Below, piece by piece: positions 33,181 to 43,789 of a stretch of DNA of 64,000 nucleotides; position 1 is the first letter of the stretch, and every line of letters starts with the position of its first letter. A program made the translations under genes and the position numbers. Source of the stretch: Symsagittifera roscoffensis (Eukaryota; Xenacoelomorpha; Acoela; Convolutidae); the NCBI RefSeq assembly GCF_963678635.1, contig NC_087063.1:50231220-50295219 (forward strand), written 5' to 3'. Under the pieces are notes generated by a model. The model saw only the letters and a program-made list of their open reading frames with translations. It searched no databases and was not told the origin of the DNA.

Positions 33181-33717
33181 CTGCACCATCCGGTATTCGC
33201 GGCTGTGTGTAGTATTCAGCCCAAGACGCGTCATGAAAACAATCCCTTCTCGCCCGCTGCGCTCCGTGTTTTTCTTATAGCTTGCGATCACCACGCTCCT
33301 GACCGGTCGATCTCTCCAAGTTGGGGGTTCCTCCGCTCTAGCTGGACTTTCATGACTTCTCAGCTGTAGCCTCTCATGTAACTCCTTAAGACGCGACGAG
33401 CTCCCGTTCACCTGACTGCTGCTCGGGGTTGAGCTCGGGGTGTTTCCCGGCAGTGCCACGTCCATCAATGAACGTATCGGTTGCGTCTCCGAACCAAGCA
33501 GGGAGGACGCTGATTCGGTCGGTATCCATACTTCCAGCCCCTCGTTTATGTGTTTTTGAGCCGCGCGGTCCAAGTTGAATCGTTCCTTCGACCTGGGAGC
33601 CTCATCCACTTCCATACGCAACTCCGGCCTTGAGCTTGCAACCATTCGCTCCGTCGTCCTGGCTCCCTTTTCCTTTTTGTTGTTCAAGCTCTCGTTGTCG
33701 CCCATGGATCCTTTCAA
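33172..33717 (-). pseudogene. Element 1 accessory region, low-complexity linker
   Basis: About 180 residues that are Ser-, Arg- and Glu-rich (GNTPSSTPSSSQVNGSSSR), so probably disordered, leading towards the SGNH domain, which begins one frame away. The N-terminal part overlaps the end of the coiled-coil frame (33602-33717). A similar Arg/Ser-rich region lies at 58280-58705 in element 2, but that one is on the other side of the SGNH block, so the two linkers are not equivalent. Confidence 0.5.
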
Positions 33718-34351
33718 GTTCCGACTTCAACTGCTCGCAATTCGCCGCGTTCTCTCGCACCCTCTGTTCTTGCTGGTATTCTGCTCTCAACATCTCAAGG
33801 TCACGACGCGCCTGGTCCTTCTCAAGGATCGCCTGGTCCCTCTCCAGATTCGCTTGATTTCTCTCGAGCTTCGCGCTGTCCCGGTCAAGATTCGCTTTGT
33901 TTCTCTCCCCCTGCGCCCTCTCAAGTTCCCTCTTAAAGTTGCTGAGGTCAGGATACGTCTCTTCCGTTTGCTGGGCTCTCGTCATAGAAGGTGGCTTGCT
34001 CGTGGACTGGCTAGCTGATCTTGCTGACGGCCTGACCGGCAATGGGAATTCTCCCGCGTCGTACTCAGTGTTGTTGCTTAAGCCAGGATTCCTCGCCAAG
34101 TCGAATCCTCGCACCCCTCCATCCACGTTCCAGGATAGCCATCTCGTCTGTTCCTGATTAGATATGCCTTCCGTGGTGTAGCCGACCATCAAGACAGCTT
34201 CGGTCGCGGACTCCCTGCACTCACCTTGCTCCTCTAATTGCAGGATGGCATTCAACATCACTGCCATTCTCTCGTCCCCTTGGGTGTAGTCCAGGTCCCT
34301 CAAGCGTCTGTACAACTCATCGAGCGCCGGCCTCTTTAGCGCCGCAGGCAT
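33602..34351 (-). pseudogene. Start of element 1 accessory region: coiled-coil protein
   Basis: An ATG at 34351 opens a 249-residue frame. Residues about 130-235 form a strongly charged coiled coil with a short internal repeat (DRDSAKLERNQANLERDQAI). The first 120 residues are a separate mixed region (LDELYRRLRDLDYTQGD). It starts a second coding unit, well separated from pol by about 520 bp. The sequence TCGATTTTAG directly before the ATG resembles a splice acceptor, so it could be expressed from a spliced RNA. A coiled-coil N-terminus is also seen in this element's gag region. No matching coiled coil is found in element 2. Confidence 0.65.
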
Positions 34352-34361
34352 GGATTTCTAA
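34352..34361 (-). promoter_or_regulatory. Candidate splice acceptor before the accessory region
   Basis: On the minus strand TCGATTTTAG ends about 6 nt before the ATG at 34351. It resembles the acceptor before the host gene (ATTTTTAG). An acceptor here would allow the accessory coding region to be made from a spliced subgenomic RNA. No donor was identified with confidence. Confidence 0.3.
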
Positions 34362-34362
34362 A

Positions 34363-34872
34363 ATCGATCTGCCATTTTTAAAATTTCTGGATTATCTCGC
34401 GCACCAACCAACTCGAGAATTACCGTACCAACTTGAGTGTCACCGTACCAACTTGAGTGGTACTGTACCAACTTGAGTACTTGAGAAATCTCTTCCGAAT
34501 GTTGCTGATCGTGAACTTTGTTCAAGACCTTCTATTCTTTTTTCAATGAGTGTGTTTGGGTCGTCAACCTCGAATTCATCAAATCAATCTGAAAGTAGAA
34601 TCCACTTTTTAGACTAAGGTGTCATGTTCCTAACCTAACGCCCCATTATTGTAGTTAAAACCTTATCCCTCCATCTGTTTTACTAAAATAATTCAATTGG
34701 AAGTTTTTAAGAGCATGCAGATTCATTTAATGTTTTAGCACCGTCACTTTTTAAATTATAATTGTCATGCCAATCACGTTAAAATCCATCTACCTGCTCC
34801 GAGGTCCCCATGTACCCTTACTCAAGATCCACATGTACCCCCAACTCAAGACCTCTGTTTTACACCCGTAGC
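34363..34872 (-). other. Non-coding gap between pol and accessory region
   Basis: About 510 bp without a sustained frame. It includes two small repeat arrays: three 21-22-bp units with GTACCAACTTGAGT at 34421-34483, and two units with TGTACCC and ACTCAAGA at 34810-34850. The rest is AT-rich. Confidence 0.6.
34421..34483. repeat. Short tandem array upstream of the accessory region
   Basis: Three units of about 21-22 bp based on ACCGTACCAACTTGAGT. The word resembles the GTACTGTCCCAAGAC units in the leader upstream of gag. Confidence 0.75.
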
Positions 34873-35766
34873 TCAGGCGATACTCAAGTAATATTTCTTG
34901 TGTAGGTGTACCATTATCTCCGTTTCTGCGAAGACCACGTGTAGGATGGCATATAACTCCCTTGGGCTCAACTTGCCCCTGTTTGGGTCATAAACAGGCA
35001 TCGAGACCTCCATTATCCCTCTTTCAATCATGAAATCCATCAGTCTCGTTAGTGCTAACATCACGTGCTCAGGATCTATCGTATTCCTTTCGTTAACACT
35101 CGTCACTAGAAAGCACAGGTTTTTGCCCGGGACTTGTGCCACTGATGGGGGAAGCGCAGCCATTCCTCCCAGCCCCGGTCTCTGTCTGAATAGAAACTCC
35201 ACGTTCTGGTATTCTCTCTTGAAGTCGGCCTCCATTCTCGATTTGAAGCTCATGTCCGCCGTTATACAGATCGCGCTAGTCATGTCTGACAGAATGAAGT
35301 CGCTGTCTGCTATCAGGATGTTCTCCGAGTATTCATTGGCTATTTCAAATTTCGTTTTGAAATTTCGTCCTATGGTAGGCTCGGCTTCTTCCTCGCCCAG
35401 TTCTAGCTCGTTGGTCTCTCTTACTTCCCTGAGTTTCTCTATCATCAAATTTTCGGTGTGGGTAAGTCCTACCCCCACTCCCCGGACAAAAATATTTATC
35501 GACGTCCCCATCGATGATGCTGGGTCTAAATTATCCGGGGGTATATCGAGCGGCCTGTCGGTTGCCGTCCCACCGAAGAGGGGATCTTCCGTTTTCACGT
35601 GTTGTTCTGCTGACACGTCGACCTGCTGGATGATTTGCCCTTCATCTCCTTTGCTCTTGACCTCACGCATCCACTCTAGTATTCTCAGGTTCGTGTTCTC
35701 CCTCCTCTCTATCTCGCTCTGCTCCAGATCTGTTTCTTGTTCTGGTGTGGAATAGTCTTCCTTCGG
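34873..35766 (-). pseudogene. Macro-domain-like C-terminal extension of pol
   Basis: From the ATG at 35670 the frame encodes 265 residues, and the same frame is open back to the integrase stop at 35767, so one stop codon separates it from pol. Residues about 118-258 follow the order of OARD1/TARG1-type macro domains, which bind or hydrolyse ADP-ribose: an early Asp strand (NILIADSDFI), ICITADMSFKSRMEADFKRE, a strand with KNLCFLVTSVNERN, helix MLALTRLMDFM, strand IMEVSMPVYDPNRGKL, and a final helix plus strand VVFAETEIMVHL. The glycine-rich binding loop (Gly-Ala-Gly-Ile in the family) is KSRM here and the second Gly loop is altered. So catalysis is doubtful even if the fold is right. Identification is by pattern only. 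Confidence 0.6.
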
Positions 35767-36339
35767 TTAGTTTTCTCTGTCGTTGATGATTTGCCATTCA
35801 TTGTCTGCCACCAATTCGCCCACACTCAGTAACTCGTCGCCCAATTCATCAGGCTGTATCTTGTCAATCAAGAAGTCATCCCCGTACCTGTTGTACCTCA
35901 TGCCTGTCCGCTTACGATTACCGCTTCTGGTTCCTGCCGTTATCGGCAAGTCTGGTTCCGTCCACTTTGGCACCTCGTCCTGCTCGGGATCTTTCCAGTC
36001 TTCTTCCACAAAGGATTCTGCCTCTGAATCCGCTTCTATCTTTTCATTATCAACGAAACTCAAGTCCTCGTTGCCATCATTTTTCTCTCTGGTGCCCTTT
36101 TCGTTCACCTCGCAAGCTGGTTCCACCAATAGGTACTCGAGTCCCTCCATAATCTGCGGTACGCACCAGTCTTCTGGGGATGGGACTTGAGGTTTCAAGT
36201 TTTCATAATGCGCTGCACGCCCCGTACTCAAACGGTAGAACCGTCCTTGTTGGTGTACTTCCGTTATCATGAATGATCCTCTCAATTTCTTAAGTAGTTT
36301 TTTTGCCCCTTTGGAGGTATGACATTCTGGAAGACCCAC
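35767..36339 (-). pseudogene. Integrase C-terminal domain of element 1 and acidic tail
   Basis: The N-terminal part KKLLKKLRGSFMITEVHQQG and FYRLSTGRAAHYENLKP is the SH3-like/GPY-F-type module found at the end of Ty3/gypsy integrases. A long acidic tail follows (EEDWKDPEQDEVPKWTEPDL) and a TAA at 35767. A frameshift near 36290 separates it from the catalytic core. After the TAA the same frame continues into the macro-like domain. Confidence 0.8.
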
Positions 36340-37115
36340 ACGTACTGGCCCACTGCATATGGCTTCGCCTGTAATATCTTTTCATCATATTTCTTGCGCT
36401 GTCTCATTTGTACTTGCGCAGTGTTCCTCCCGCATAGCTCGTTTATTTCCTGCTGTCTCCTGATCGCTTCCTTCACGTAAGCTTGAGGCGACGTCTTCTT
36501 CCCTTCATATGCCGGGTAAAAGAATGTTAGGGGCATTGCTCTTTCCTTGCCCGTCAACATCATGAAGGGACTGATTCCTGTTGTTGAGTGTTGCGTACTG
36601 TTGTACGCCCCTACCACCTGCAGCAGATATTTATCCCAATCCGTCATGTACTTTGAGCAGTATACCCTCAGCATGTTCACCCAAGTTCTATTATGCCTCT
36701 CCACCAACCCGTTGGTCTGGGGATGGTAGGTCGTTGAGTGCGCTTGAGCTATGTGAGACCTCTTCATCAATTCTTTCGTCAGGTCCCCCACGAAGGCTTT
36801 GCCGTTGTCCGACTGAAATGTCATGGGACAGCCATACCGTGATATCCAATGTGTTATCAGGTGGTCGCAAGTCTCCTCTGCCGAGGCTGTCTGACACGGC
36901 ACCGTTTCTGCCAGCTTTGTGAAGTGATCTATTATGACTAGTATCTGGTTATATCCCGACTCTGTCATACAGATCTTTTGGTGGTCTATTTGCACGACTT
37001 TGTTGAATTCCGAGCTCTCAACGGACTTGAGTGGGAACTTCATCTTCCTTGGGTCTATTACTTGCAGGCATGCCAGGCATGCATTTACCCATCTCTCGCA
37101 AGCCTGGCCAATCAA
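36282..37115 (-). pseudogene. Integrase catalytic core of element 1
   Basis: Integrases insert the element cDNA into the host genome. The zinc-finger Cys pair (CLAC) is at the start. The DDE residues appear in VVQIDHQKI, FQSDNGKAF and TNGLVERHN, with the usual wording between (HSTTYHPQTNG). The core is complete in one frame of about 277 residues and joins the C-terminal module after a frameshift. The HH half of the zinc finger is in the preceding frame. Confidence 0.88.
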
Positions 37116-38235
37116 ACCTTTGAAGTATTCTCTGTTGTACCTTGTCTATCCCCTGGTGCCCCGATTGATCGTGCGATCTGATTAACACTTCGGTCTGATA
37201 CAACTGTGGCAATATGAAGAGATTATGCTTGTGTAATATCTTCTCCTCGTCCTTCCTCCTGCACGCTACCACCCCATCAGATGTGTGATAGAGTAAATCT
37301 TTTCTTTCTTTGTAGAATTGACTCAAGATCTTGTAGCTGTCTTCTTCCAGGTCCCCCTTCTCTTTGGGCCCCGCCCGGATCCATTTGGAGAGGTTACTTG
37401 TCATCTTGTCATTCTTTTGGGCCCTTATTAGATCCGACAGTCTATATCTCGCCTTGACATGTTCCTTTAATGGCACTATTTGACCATTCAGTTCCCCAGG
37501 GTTGTGGATGTCATCTTTCAACTTCACGCATACTATCCTTTTCATGACCTTTCTATCGTCTTCTGGCACCAGATTTGTTCTGACATTCGAGTTGCATGAT
37601 AGTTCCCTGAACGGTTTTCTCGATACCGCAATTTTCTCAAGTTCTTCACCTCCTCGAACTTCTTGCTGATCCAAGTTGTATGTTCCTGATGAGGGATACG
37701 TCTGCAGCTCCCTGTCGCGGTGTCTCATCTTCTCTTCCACCAGTATCATGCACAGACTATCTTGGTCGTCTCTGCTGCCCTCCGAATCTTCATCCCATTC
37801 TTCACACTCCCCGGACAATTTTTCTTCTCCAGCATCTTCTTCCTCTGTGGGCCACCACTCCCCGGACTCTTGACCTATTCCAAGGTGTTCAACTTCCTCC
37901 TTAAACGCCACTTTCGTTTTCCTAACCCGAGTCCGCTCAAGTATGTCATCAGGAATTTTGTCCACCAGTGACTGCACGACTTCTTTCCCATCAGGATTAC
38001 TTTCTTCAAAGGAGTTTTCGCCGCCAACGGTCTCACTCCTTCGCAGTATCGTGACTTCCGGTTCCTCCTTACCCTTTCCTTCGATCACTGGTTTATCATC
38101 TGCCAGTTTCTCGAGTAATCTCATCAAGTCCTCGTCTATCTGTGCTTGTCCCGTTTCTACCTGGTTGAGATCATAGCCTTTCGCCTTGAGCGTCTCCCTC
38201 ACAATTTTTGATCTGAGCATTATCCCTATCGGCAT
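37018..38235 (-). pseudogene. RNase H-integrase spacer and integrase HH finger of element 1
   Basis: A 405-residue frame from an ATG at 38235. The first 300 residues form an unusually long, acidic spacer (EEWDEDSEGSRDDQDSLC) between RNase H and integrase. The last part has KHNLFILPQLYQTEVLIRSH and SHDQSGHQGIDKV, the H-x4-H half of the integrase zinc finger. A frameshift near 37080 moves to the catalytic core. In most Ty3/gypsy elements this spacer is about 100 residues or less. Confidence 0.78.
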
Positions 38236-38380
38236 CCCTCAGGTCTTCTTCGAGATTGTTTTCTCTGGAGGCTCTTTTGGTAATTCTGGGTGATCTTCTG
38301 TCGGTTTGCCTGACTTGTCAAGCCATCTCGTGAGTGGAAGACCATCATACGTTTCCTTATCCATGAAGGAGAAGCCCTTT

Positions 38381-38602
38381 TTATTTCTGCTCAATTATCA
38401 TGTTGTACCCGTCCAGGCGAACTATCCACCTCCCATTGTAGCTCTGGTCTATTGAGTACTTCTTCAGCCAGCTGAGTGCCCTGTTGTCGACTCGCAGCTT
38501 GAATGGCTCACTGCCTAGGTATGCTCTATATTTCTCGACAAAGGTAACCACCGCGAAAATCTCTGCTTTCGGCGCCCCGTACTTCATTTCCGTATCACTC
38601 AA
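38381..38602 (-). pseudogene. RNase H domain of element 1 (part)
   Basis: RNase H removes RNA from the RNA-DNA hybrid. The frame has the catalytic Glu in PKAEIFAVVTF and an Asp in RVDNRALSWL; the first Asp lies in the preceding frame (YVLDTNASVVA). The end (GRWIVRLDGYNMIIEQK) matches the usual family wording before a stop. Stops and an indel separate it from RT and from the following spacer. Confidence 0.85.
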
Positions 38603-38653
38603 GACTTTGCTCCCGTACGCTACAGGTCTTAAGACTGTCTTCCCGTTCCATTC

Positions 38654-39740
38654 CTATTCTTGATGGAGAAGTCCAGAAATCGCGACTACCGACGCATTCG
38701 TATCCAGCACGTACATCCCTTTCCCCGTTGGCATCCCTAACACCGGTGCCTCGCACAACTCTTTCTTTATTCTCTGGATTGATTCTTCAGCTGCGTTGTT
38801 CCGCGTGAACTTCTTGCCTTTGTGTCTCATTAATTGTTGCATCGGGTATACCTTATCCGCATAGCCCTTGATGCATTCCCTGTAATATTTCGCAAAACCC
38901 AGGAAGCTCATCAACTGGTGTTCCGTTTTTGGCGATTTCCAAGTTGGAACTGCTTCTACTGCATCTGGATCTGGTCTGATGCCGTGCCTGTCCACCATCC
39001 TCCCCAAGTATTTTATCCAATCCTTGAGTATTTCGCATTTTGATGGTTTGCACTTTAGCCCCGACCTATTCATGCATGCAAACACCTCGTCCAGTCGCTC
39101 GATGTGATCTTCCAGTGTTGGCGTCGCTATTACCACGTCATCCACGTAGCACATTACCAGATTGCCATACTTCTTCGTCACACATATCAATGCATGTGCA
39201 ATCAACCGTTGAAATGTAGCCGTGGCATTGCAAAGACCAAACGGCATCCGTTTCCATTGAAACAGCCCCAACTCGCAGGCGAACCCTGTTTTGTCCCTGT
39301 CCTGCTTCCTCAACGGGACCTGCCAAAAAGCCGAACCTAAATCAAGAGTCGTAGAAAATTTTGCATCACCTAACTTCGAGAGGCTCTCATCAATCCTAGG
39401 TATGGGATATGCATCCTTCACCGTGACGGAGTTCAGATATCGAAAGTCACAACAAAACCTCAATTGGTCGCCTTTCTTTTTGGCCATCACTACTCCACAC
39501 GCGCACGGTGATTTGGATGGTTCTATCATGTCATACTCTAGTAGCGTTTCAATCTCCTTTCTACACGCATCCGATTTGTGTGGGGTCATGCGCCTCGCCC
39601 CCTCCCTGTGCGGTATTGCGTTTTCCTCAAGTTCTATTTCATGCTCAACAAAATTACAACACCCGATGTCTGCCTTATGTCTTGAAAAAACTTCCTCGTT
39701 CCGGTCTAGTATGTCCTTGATGGCCTCGAGCGGTTCATCC
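38654..39740 (-). pseudogene. Reverse transcriptase of element 1
   Basis: From an ATG at 39589 the frame encodes 311 residues of Ty3/gypsy-type RT. Visible motifs: KKKGDQLRFCCDFRYLN (finger), DAYPIPRIDESL, TLDLGSAFWQVPL (motif A Asp), MPFGLCNATATFQR (motif B), CYVDDVVIAT (motif C, YVDD), LKCKPSKCE and YLGRMVDRHG, then the start of RNase H. The N-terminal part (39590-39740) lies in another frame. Most gypsy elements have FVDD or YIDD at motif C, so YVDD is a usable lineage mark. Catalytic residues remain intact. Confidence 0.93.
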
Positions 39741-39746
39741 GTTACC

Positions 39747-40274
39747 TTACCCCCTCAAATGCTCTATTTCAGGTAAAACTGGTTTATCCATTTCCATTTC
39801 CTCTAGTGTTGGTCTTTCTGGGAAAATTGAACAACTCGATAGTCCATCATCTGTCTCTGAATTAAGTGACTTTACAAGACCTGATGAATCTTTTATTTTA
39901 TTTAATCGTCTCAAGATACAAATTTTGTCCATGTGATTAGGACATTCAATTACTTCATTCTCTTTTACATTTTCAGTCATTTCATATCGAGTTTTCACGG
40001 GTAAGGCATATCCCAACTTCCTTCCACTCTGCATTATTATGGTTATGTCAAGAATGTTCAACATGACACTGACGCAGAGACCGCTCTTGGTTATCGAGAA
40101 GGATCTTCCTAAAAAAGCAGCACTTTGACTGTTTGGATTAGGAACTATGCATACTTGCTTACTATCACTTAATTCATTATAATTTTTCATCCGTAAGCCT
40201 ACAATTGCCGCTTCGTTTGCTTTCAGCCTTACCCTTCTACTCAAGAACACTGGCACTTTATTATCATTTGCCAT
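39747..40274 (-). pseudogene. Protease-RT linker of element 1
   Basis: About 175 residues from ATG 40274, in the same frame as the protease and separated from it by one stop near 40300. It contains KLGYALPVKTRYE, typical of the segment between protease and RT in this type of element, and an acidic end. No separate enzyme domain is visible. Confidence 0.65.
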
Positions 40275-40298
40275 TATCAGATTTACCGGTTTATTTAC

Positions 40299-40730
40299 CT
40301 ACTTCCTATCCGGGTTTCGAATCCTGAACATGGCATTGTTTAGATCAATCGTTACGTCGAAGTTCCTGATGAAGTCTCTGCCTAAAATGAACTGGTCAGA
40401 CTCGTCTAGGTTCTCCACCACAAGAAAACTCATCCACAGGTTGCGTTTACCTAGATTTAGGGCTATTATTGGTGTTCTGCCTAGTACCCGCAGCGCGCCT
40501 TTGTTCGCAGCTGATGGCCGTATTCTTGAGTCTATCAAGTCATCTTTGTCGAAACCCATTCGTTCCGAAGTTTCGATTGGTATAACACTCAAGACCGCTC
40601 CCGTATCAAGTAACCCACGTAACTGAGTCTTCTTGCCACTTATGTCAAGCACATGTGCTGATACGTCCGATTCCGTCCCGATGTGCATTGCATCTTCTTC
40701 CAGCATGACGCAGTGTCCAATCGATCTCAC
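40299..40730 (-). pseudogene. Aspartic protease of element 1
   Basis: LRGLLDTGAVLSVIP has the D-T-G-A catalytic motif, and FILGRDFIRNFDV is the C-terminal ILG-x-D signature of retropepsins. The protein would cut the Gag-Pol precursor as a dimer. It lies between the zinc knuckles and RT, as expected. A frameshift near 40700 separates it from the upstream segment. Confidence 0.9.
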
Positions 40731-41139
40731 TTTTACTTCTTCTTTGCCCCACTAGATCTTCATCACATGTTATCATGGTTTTCGTATAGATGTTTATCCC
40801 ATCTATATTTAGCAACAACTCATGCGGACCATAAGCTTCTGTATATCTGTTCTCAACGCGGACTGACTTGCTGCCACCACTTGTGAGTAGCACCCTCAAG
40901 GCTCTAGAAGTCGTCTGTGGGCTTATCGCACTCAAAAAATCTGCGTACACATCAATTTGCATTATTGTCTGGTCGCTGGGATCGTTCAAGTTCCTCGTTA
41001 CTTCATGGCCGCCCACAATGAATATTGACATTATCCTGGCTCCGATATTTGTGATGCCGAATGGCTTTCCCGTCACCATTTTCAGAGGGTTGCAATTCCC
41101 ACTCTTTGTTGACCCTGCTACGGCTTCTGGCACTGGCAC
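40645..41139 (-). pseudogene. Gag-protease linker of element 1
   Basis: About 165 residues in the same frame as gag but after a stop near 41181. It contains strands such as IMSIFIVGGHEVTRNL and YGPHELLLNIDGINIYTKT, which resemble a beta-rich domain N-terminal to the protease. I do not recognise a catalytic motif in it. Confidence 0.6.
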
Positions 41140-41181
41140 CGACCAACCTAACGTCTCGTTTAACTTCTGCTTTTCGATCTC

Positions 41182-42183
41182 CTATTTCAATCGTTGCTCT
41201 ATTTCCTTCGTCGCTAGGTCCTGTTTCACTTTGTTAATAGCCTCTGCCAACGCCTTCTCATAATTTATCTCTAGGGCATTCCTGGCCATGGCCTCTATTG
41301 CACTGTTGACTTGCGTTACAGCTTTCACCGTCTTCGTTGGCAGTTCCGCACTCGGTGCTTCCGAATGTTTGGTTTCAAACTCAGTTTGTCTGTTTCTCTG
41401 GTTCTGCACCGCCGCTAACGCCAACTTATGCTTGGGGTGACTCTGGTTCTTGATTGCCTCCCAAAACAAAGGACAGTCCATCTTGAAGTGCCCCTCTTGA
41501 TTGCAGAAGAAACATCTCGCACCTATCTTGATGATCAAGCCACTATAGAACTCGTGTTCTTCTATCTGGCTCATATCTTCCTCATAGGGTGCATATCCCA
41601 GACTCTTCATGCCCTGTTTGTATGTTGTGCAATCCGCCACGTGATGATCAGCTGACCCGCAGTTTGCGCATGATCTACGTTTGTCCATGTCATCTCTAGG
41701 CTTGTACCATGACGACCTTTGTGGTTGACTCCCCCCTTGCATGCTCCTGTTATCCGAATATGAGTATTTCTTTGGTTCCATTAGCATGTACTCTCTTGAC
41801 TTCTGTCTCATCTCTTCTGGAGTCGGTGCGCTATCTTTCGACAGTGTATAGTACGTTGCTAACATTGTCCTCAAGTCGTCACTTTTCACTCCATCGATGA
41901 ACTTCGAGGCGATGCTAAAGTTCCTTCTGTTTGTTGACTCTTCAGGATCACTCCTTCGTCTCAAGTTTTCGCGATCATCTAGAAACCAATCAATTGATTC
42001 ATCATCCCTTTGCCTTCTTTTTTCGAATCTCATCATCGCTTGGTGACCTTTCATGCCTGACCCGAATCGATTCAACAATATCTCGAAGATTTTGTCCGCT
42101 GTGTCGCGTTCCTCTTCCTTCTTTGCAACTACGCATTTCAACGCCGTGCCTTCTAAGTTACTGAGTATCGCTGTGCAGGCTTA
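41182..42183 (-). pseudogene. Gag capsid end and nucleocapsid of element 1
   Basis: The frame is open from a TAA near 42183 with no ATG needed. Capsid-like helices (TADKIFEILLNRFGSGM, IDWFLDDRENLRRRS) lead to two CCHC zinc knuckles, CANCGSADHHVADC and CFFCNQEGHFKMDC, each with the canonical C-x2-C-x4-H-x4-C spacing but about 45 residues apart rather than adjacent. The region binds genomic RNA. It ends with a helical tail before the linker. Confidence 0.9.
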
Positions 42184-42529
42184 TCTCTCGTCGTTCAAGT
42201 TGTCCTGTTTCAAATGTAGTCTCATGACTTCTACCTAAGTATCGATGCATCCGTCTGAGTCATACTTAATTTTTTTTGGCTTCTTGAAGGTTTTCTGGAT
42301 TTGCCACTTCCTCTCTCAATCGAGTCAGTGTTTCTCGTAGCGAACGCTTCCAATGTTCTATTCATCATTTCTCAGGTGCTAGCCCACGTCATGGCATCAG
42401 GTCCCGCATTATTGTAGGTCGTGGAATCACCTGAACCACTCGTCGTATTTGCGGTTCCACCTTTCATAGTTGTCTTGCCCCCCCCCATGCTGTGCTCGCT
42501 GCTTCCCGTGGTAATGGTAACGGTGTTGA

Positions 42530-42751
42530 CTACCGTCTGTTCCGTTGTTGTTCCACGAAATCAACTCTGTTTCCTTGCGTTCGATCCGTTACCGGCCGGT
42601 CTTGTGATGAAGAGGTTTTCCAGATGGCATCTAGTTTTGCCTGTATGGCACATGAACTCTCAACCTGGTCCCTTCTCATTGTGTCCATTCTCGTTTCCAG
42701 ACTTCCCAACTGTCTGTTCACAGCGTCATATCGTTGCTTCATTTCTTGCAT
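42530..42751 (-). pseudogene. Gag N-terminal region of element 1: coiled coil
   Basis: About 73 residues with heptad-like LGSLETRMDTMRRDQVESS. Probably an oligomerisation helix of Gag. The frame is broken on both sides: downstream by stops (42190-42520) and upstream by an indel. Confidence 0.6.
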
Positions 42752-42782
42752 GTCTTTTTTGATGTTCTTATTTCGCTCTCCT

Positions 42783-43148
42783 TCAGTGGCCTCTACCTTG
42801 TCTGATATCTGCTGAAGCTTTTCCTCTGTCGCCCTCGCCAGATTGAAATAATTGTCCAGGTACTCGTGTTTGTTGTATCTTAATTTTTTTTATCACCTCT
42901 CTATCCTCCTTGCTGTGCTTTAGTTTCTTGTCGATCTGATTTAGCTTCGCCATCAGATCGCCCAGTTCAAGAGGAGTTGTTGTTTCATGGTCAACTTTTG
43001 CCCTATTGCTGGCTGCTGCCACCTGTTTAACCTGGTCATCGTCTTGGTTGGCCTCTGTTGTTATCGTGGAAACTGTTCCAAATGTTTTGCCTTTCTCGGC
43101 TTTCGGTTCTTCCGTCACTATGTCTCTTGATTTCATCCCGACCATCAT
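42783..43148 (-). pseudogene. Gag N-terminal region of element 1: linker and coiled coil
   Basis: About 120 residues, polar, with a second possible coiled coil (LGDLMAKLNQIDKKLKHSKE). It continues the 43036-43563 segment after a frameshift in the overlap. No known domain. Confidence 0.5.
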
Positions 43149-43563
43149 TGCTATCTTTTCTGTAAATGACGTTCTTTTTACTTGAGACTCGTCCTTTACT
43201 GTTTCGGGCGTGCATGTTTCCCGTTGTGTCCTCCACAGTGTCTATCGTTGAGAACTCCATCGACTTTTGATTTTGTTCCTCTGCATTCGGCATCGGTGTC
43301 GACTCCGTCGTCTTTTTCTGCACCTCATCAACACTCTGGTCTGGTGTTTCTAGGTCAATCTCAATGGCGGGTTCCGTTTGTTTCCCCTCCGCGCCCTCTT
43401 TTGTCTTGTTCTCTTTTGAACTTCTTGTGTTGACCATTCTCACTGAAAAGTTCTTCCTTGTTATTTTTGGGCCAACCGTTGTCACTTTTCGTTGCGACGA
43501 GTTATGTTTTGTATTTGACTCCGTAGCTCTTTTTTCAGCTATCAGTACCCTGCTCCGTCTCAT
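43036..43563 (-). pseudogene. Start of gag of element 1
   Basis: The first ATG-initiated frame after the leader (ATG at 43563). A second candidate start, MVNTRSSKENK, lies about 42 residues in and resembles starts of related Gag proteins. The segment is basic, then acidic and Thr-rich (EIDLETPDQSVDEV), probably disordered. Confidence 0.65.
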
Positions 43564-43789
43564 GATTTTTATTTACAATTATTTCTATTTCCAATTTTTC
43601 TATTTACAAAACTCTATTCTAAGGATAAAACTTTTGATAATAAATATAATAATCAAAAACAACGTTCCTATTCCCTTTTAATATTTATTAAAATTTTACT
43701 AATTCGTGATCCCAACAGAATCGGATCTATCGCGATTTAACGTTCCGACTAGTTCTATTGCTTTCGATTTAGTTATTTCGACCTGACTT

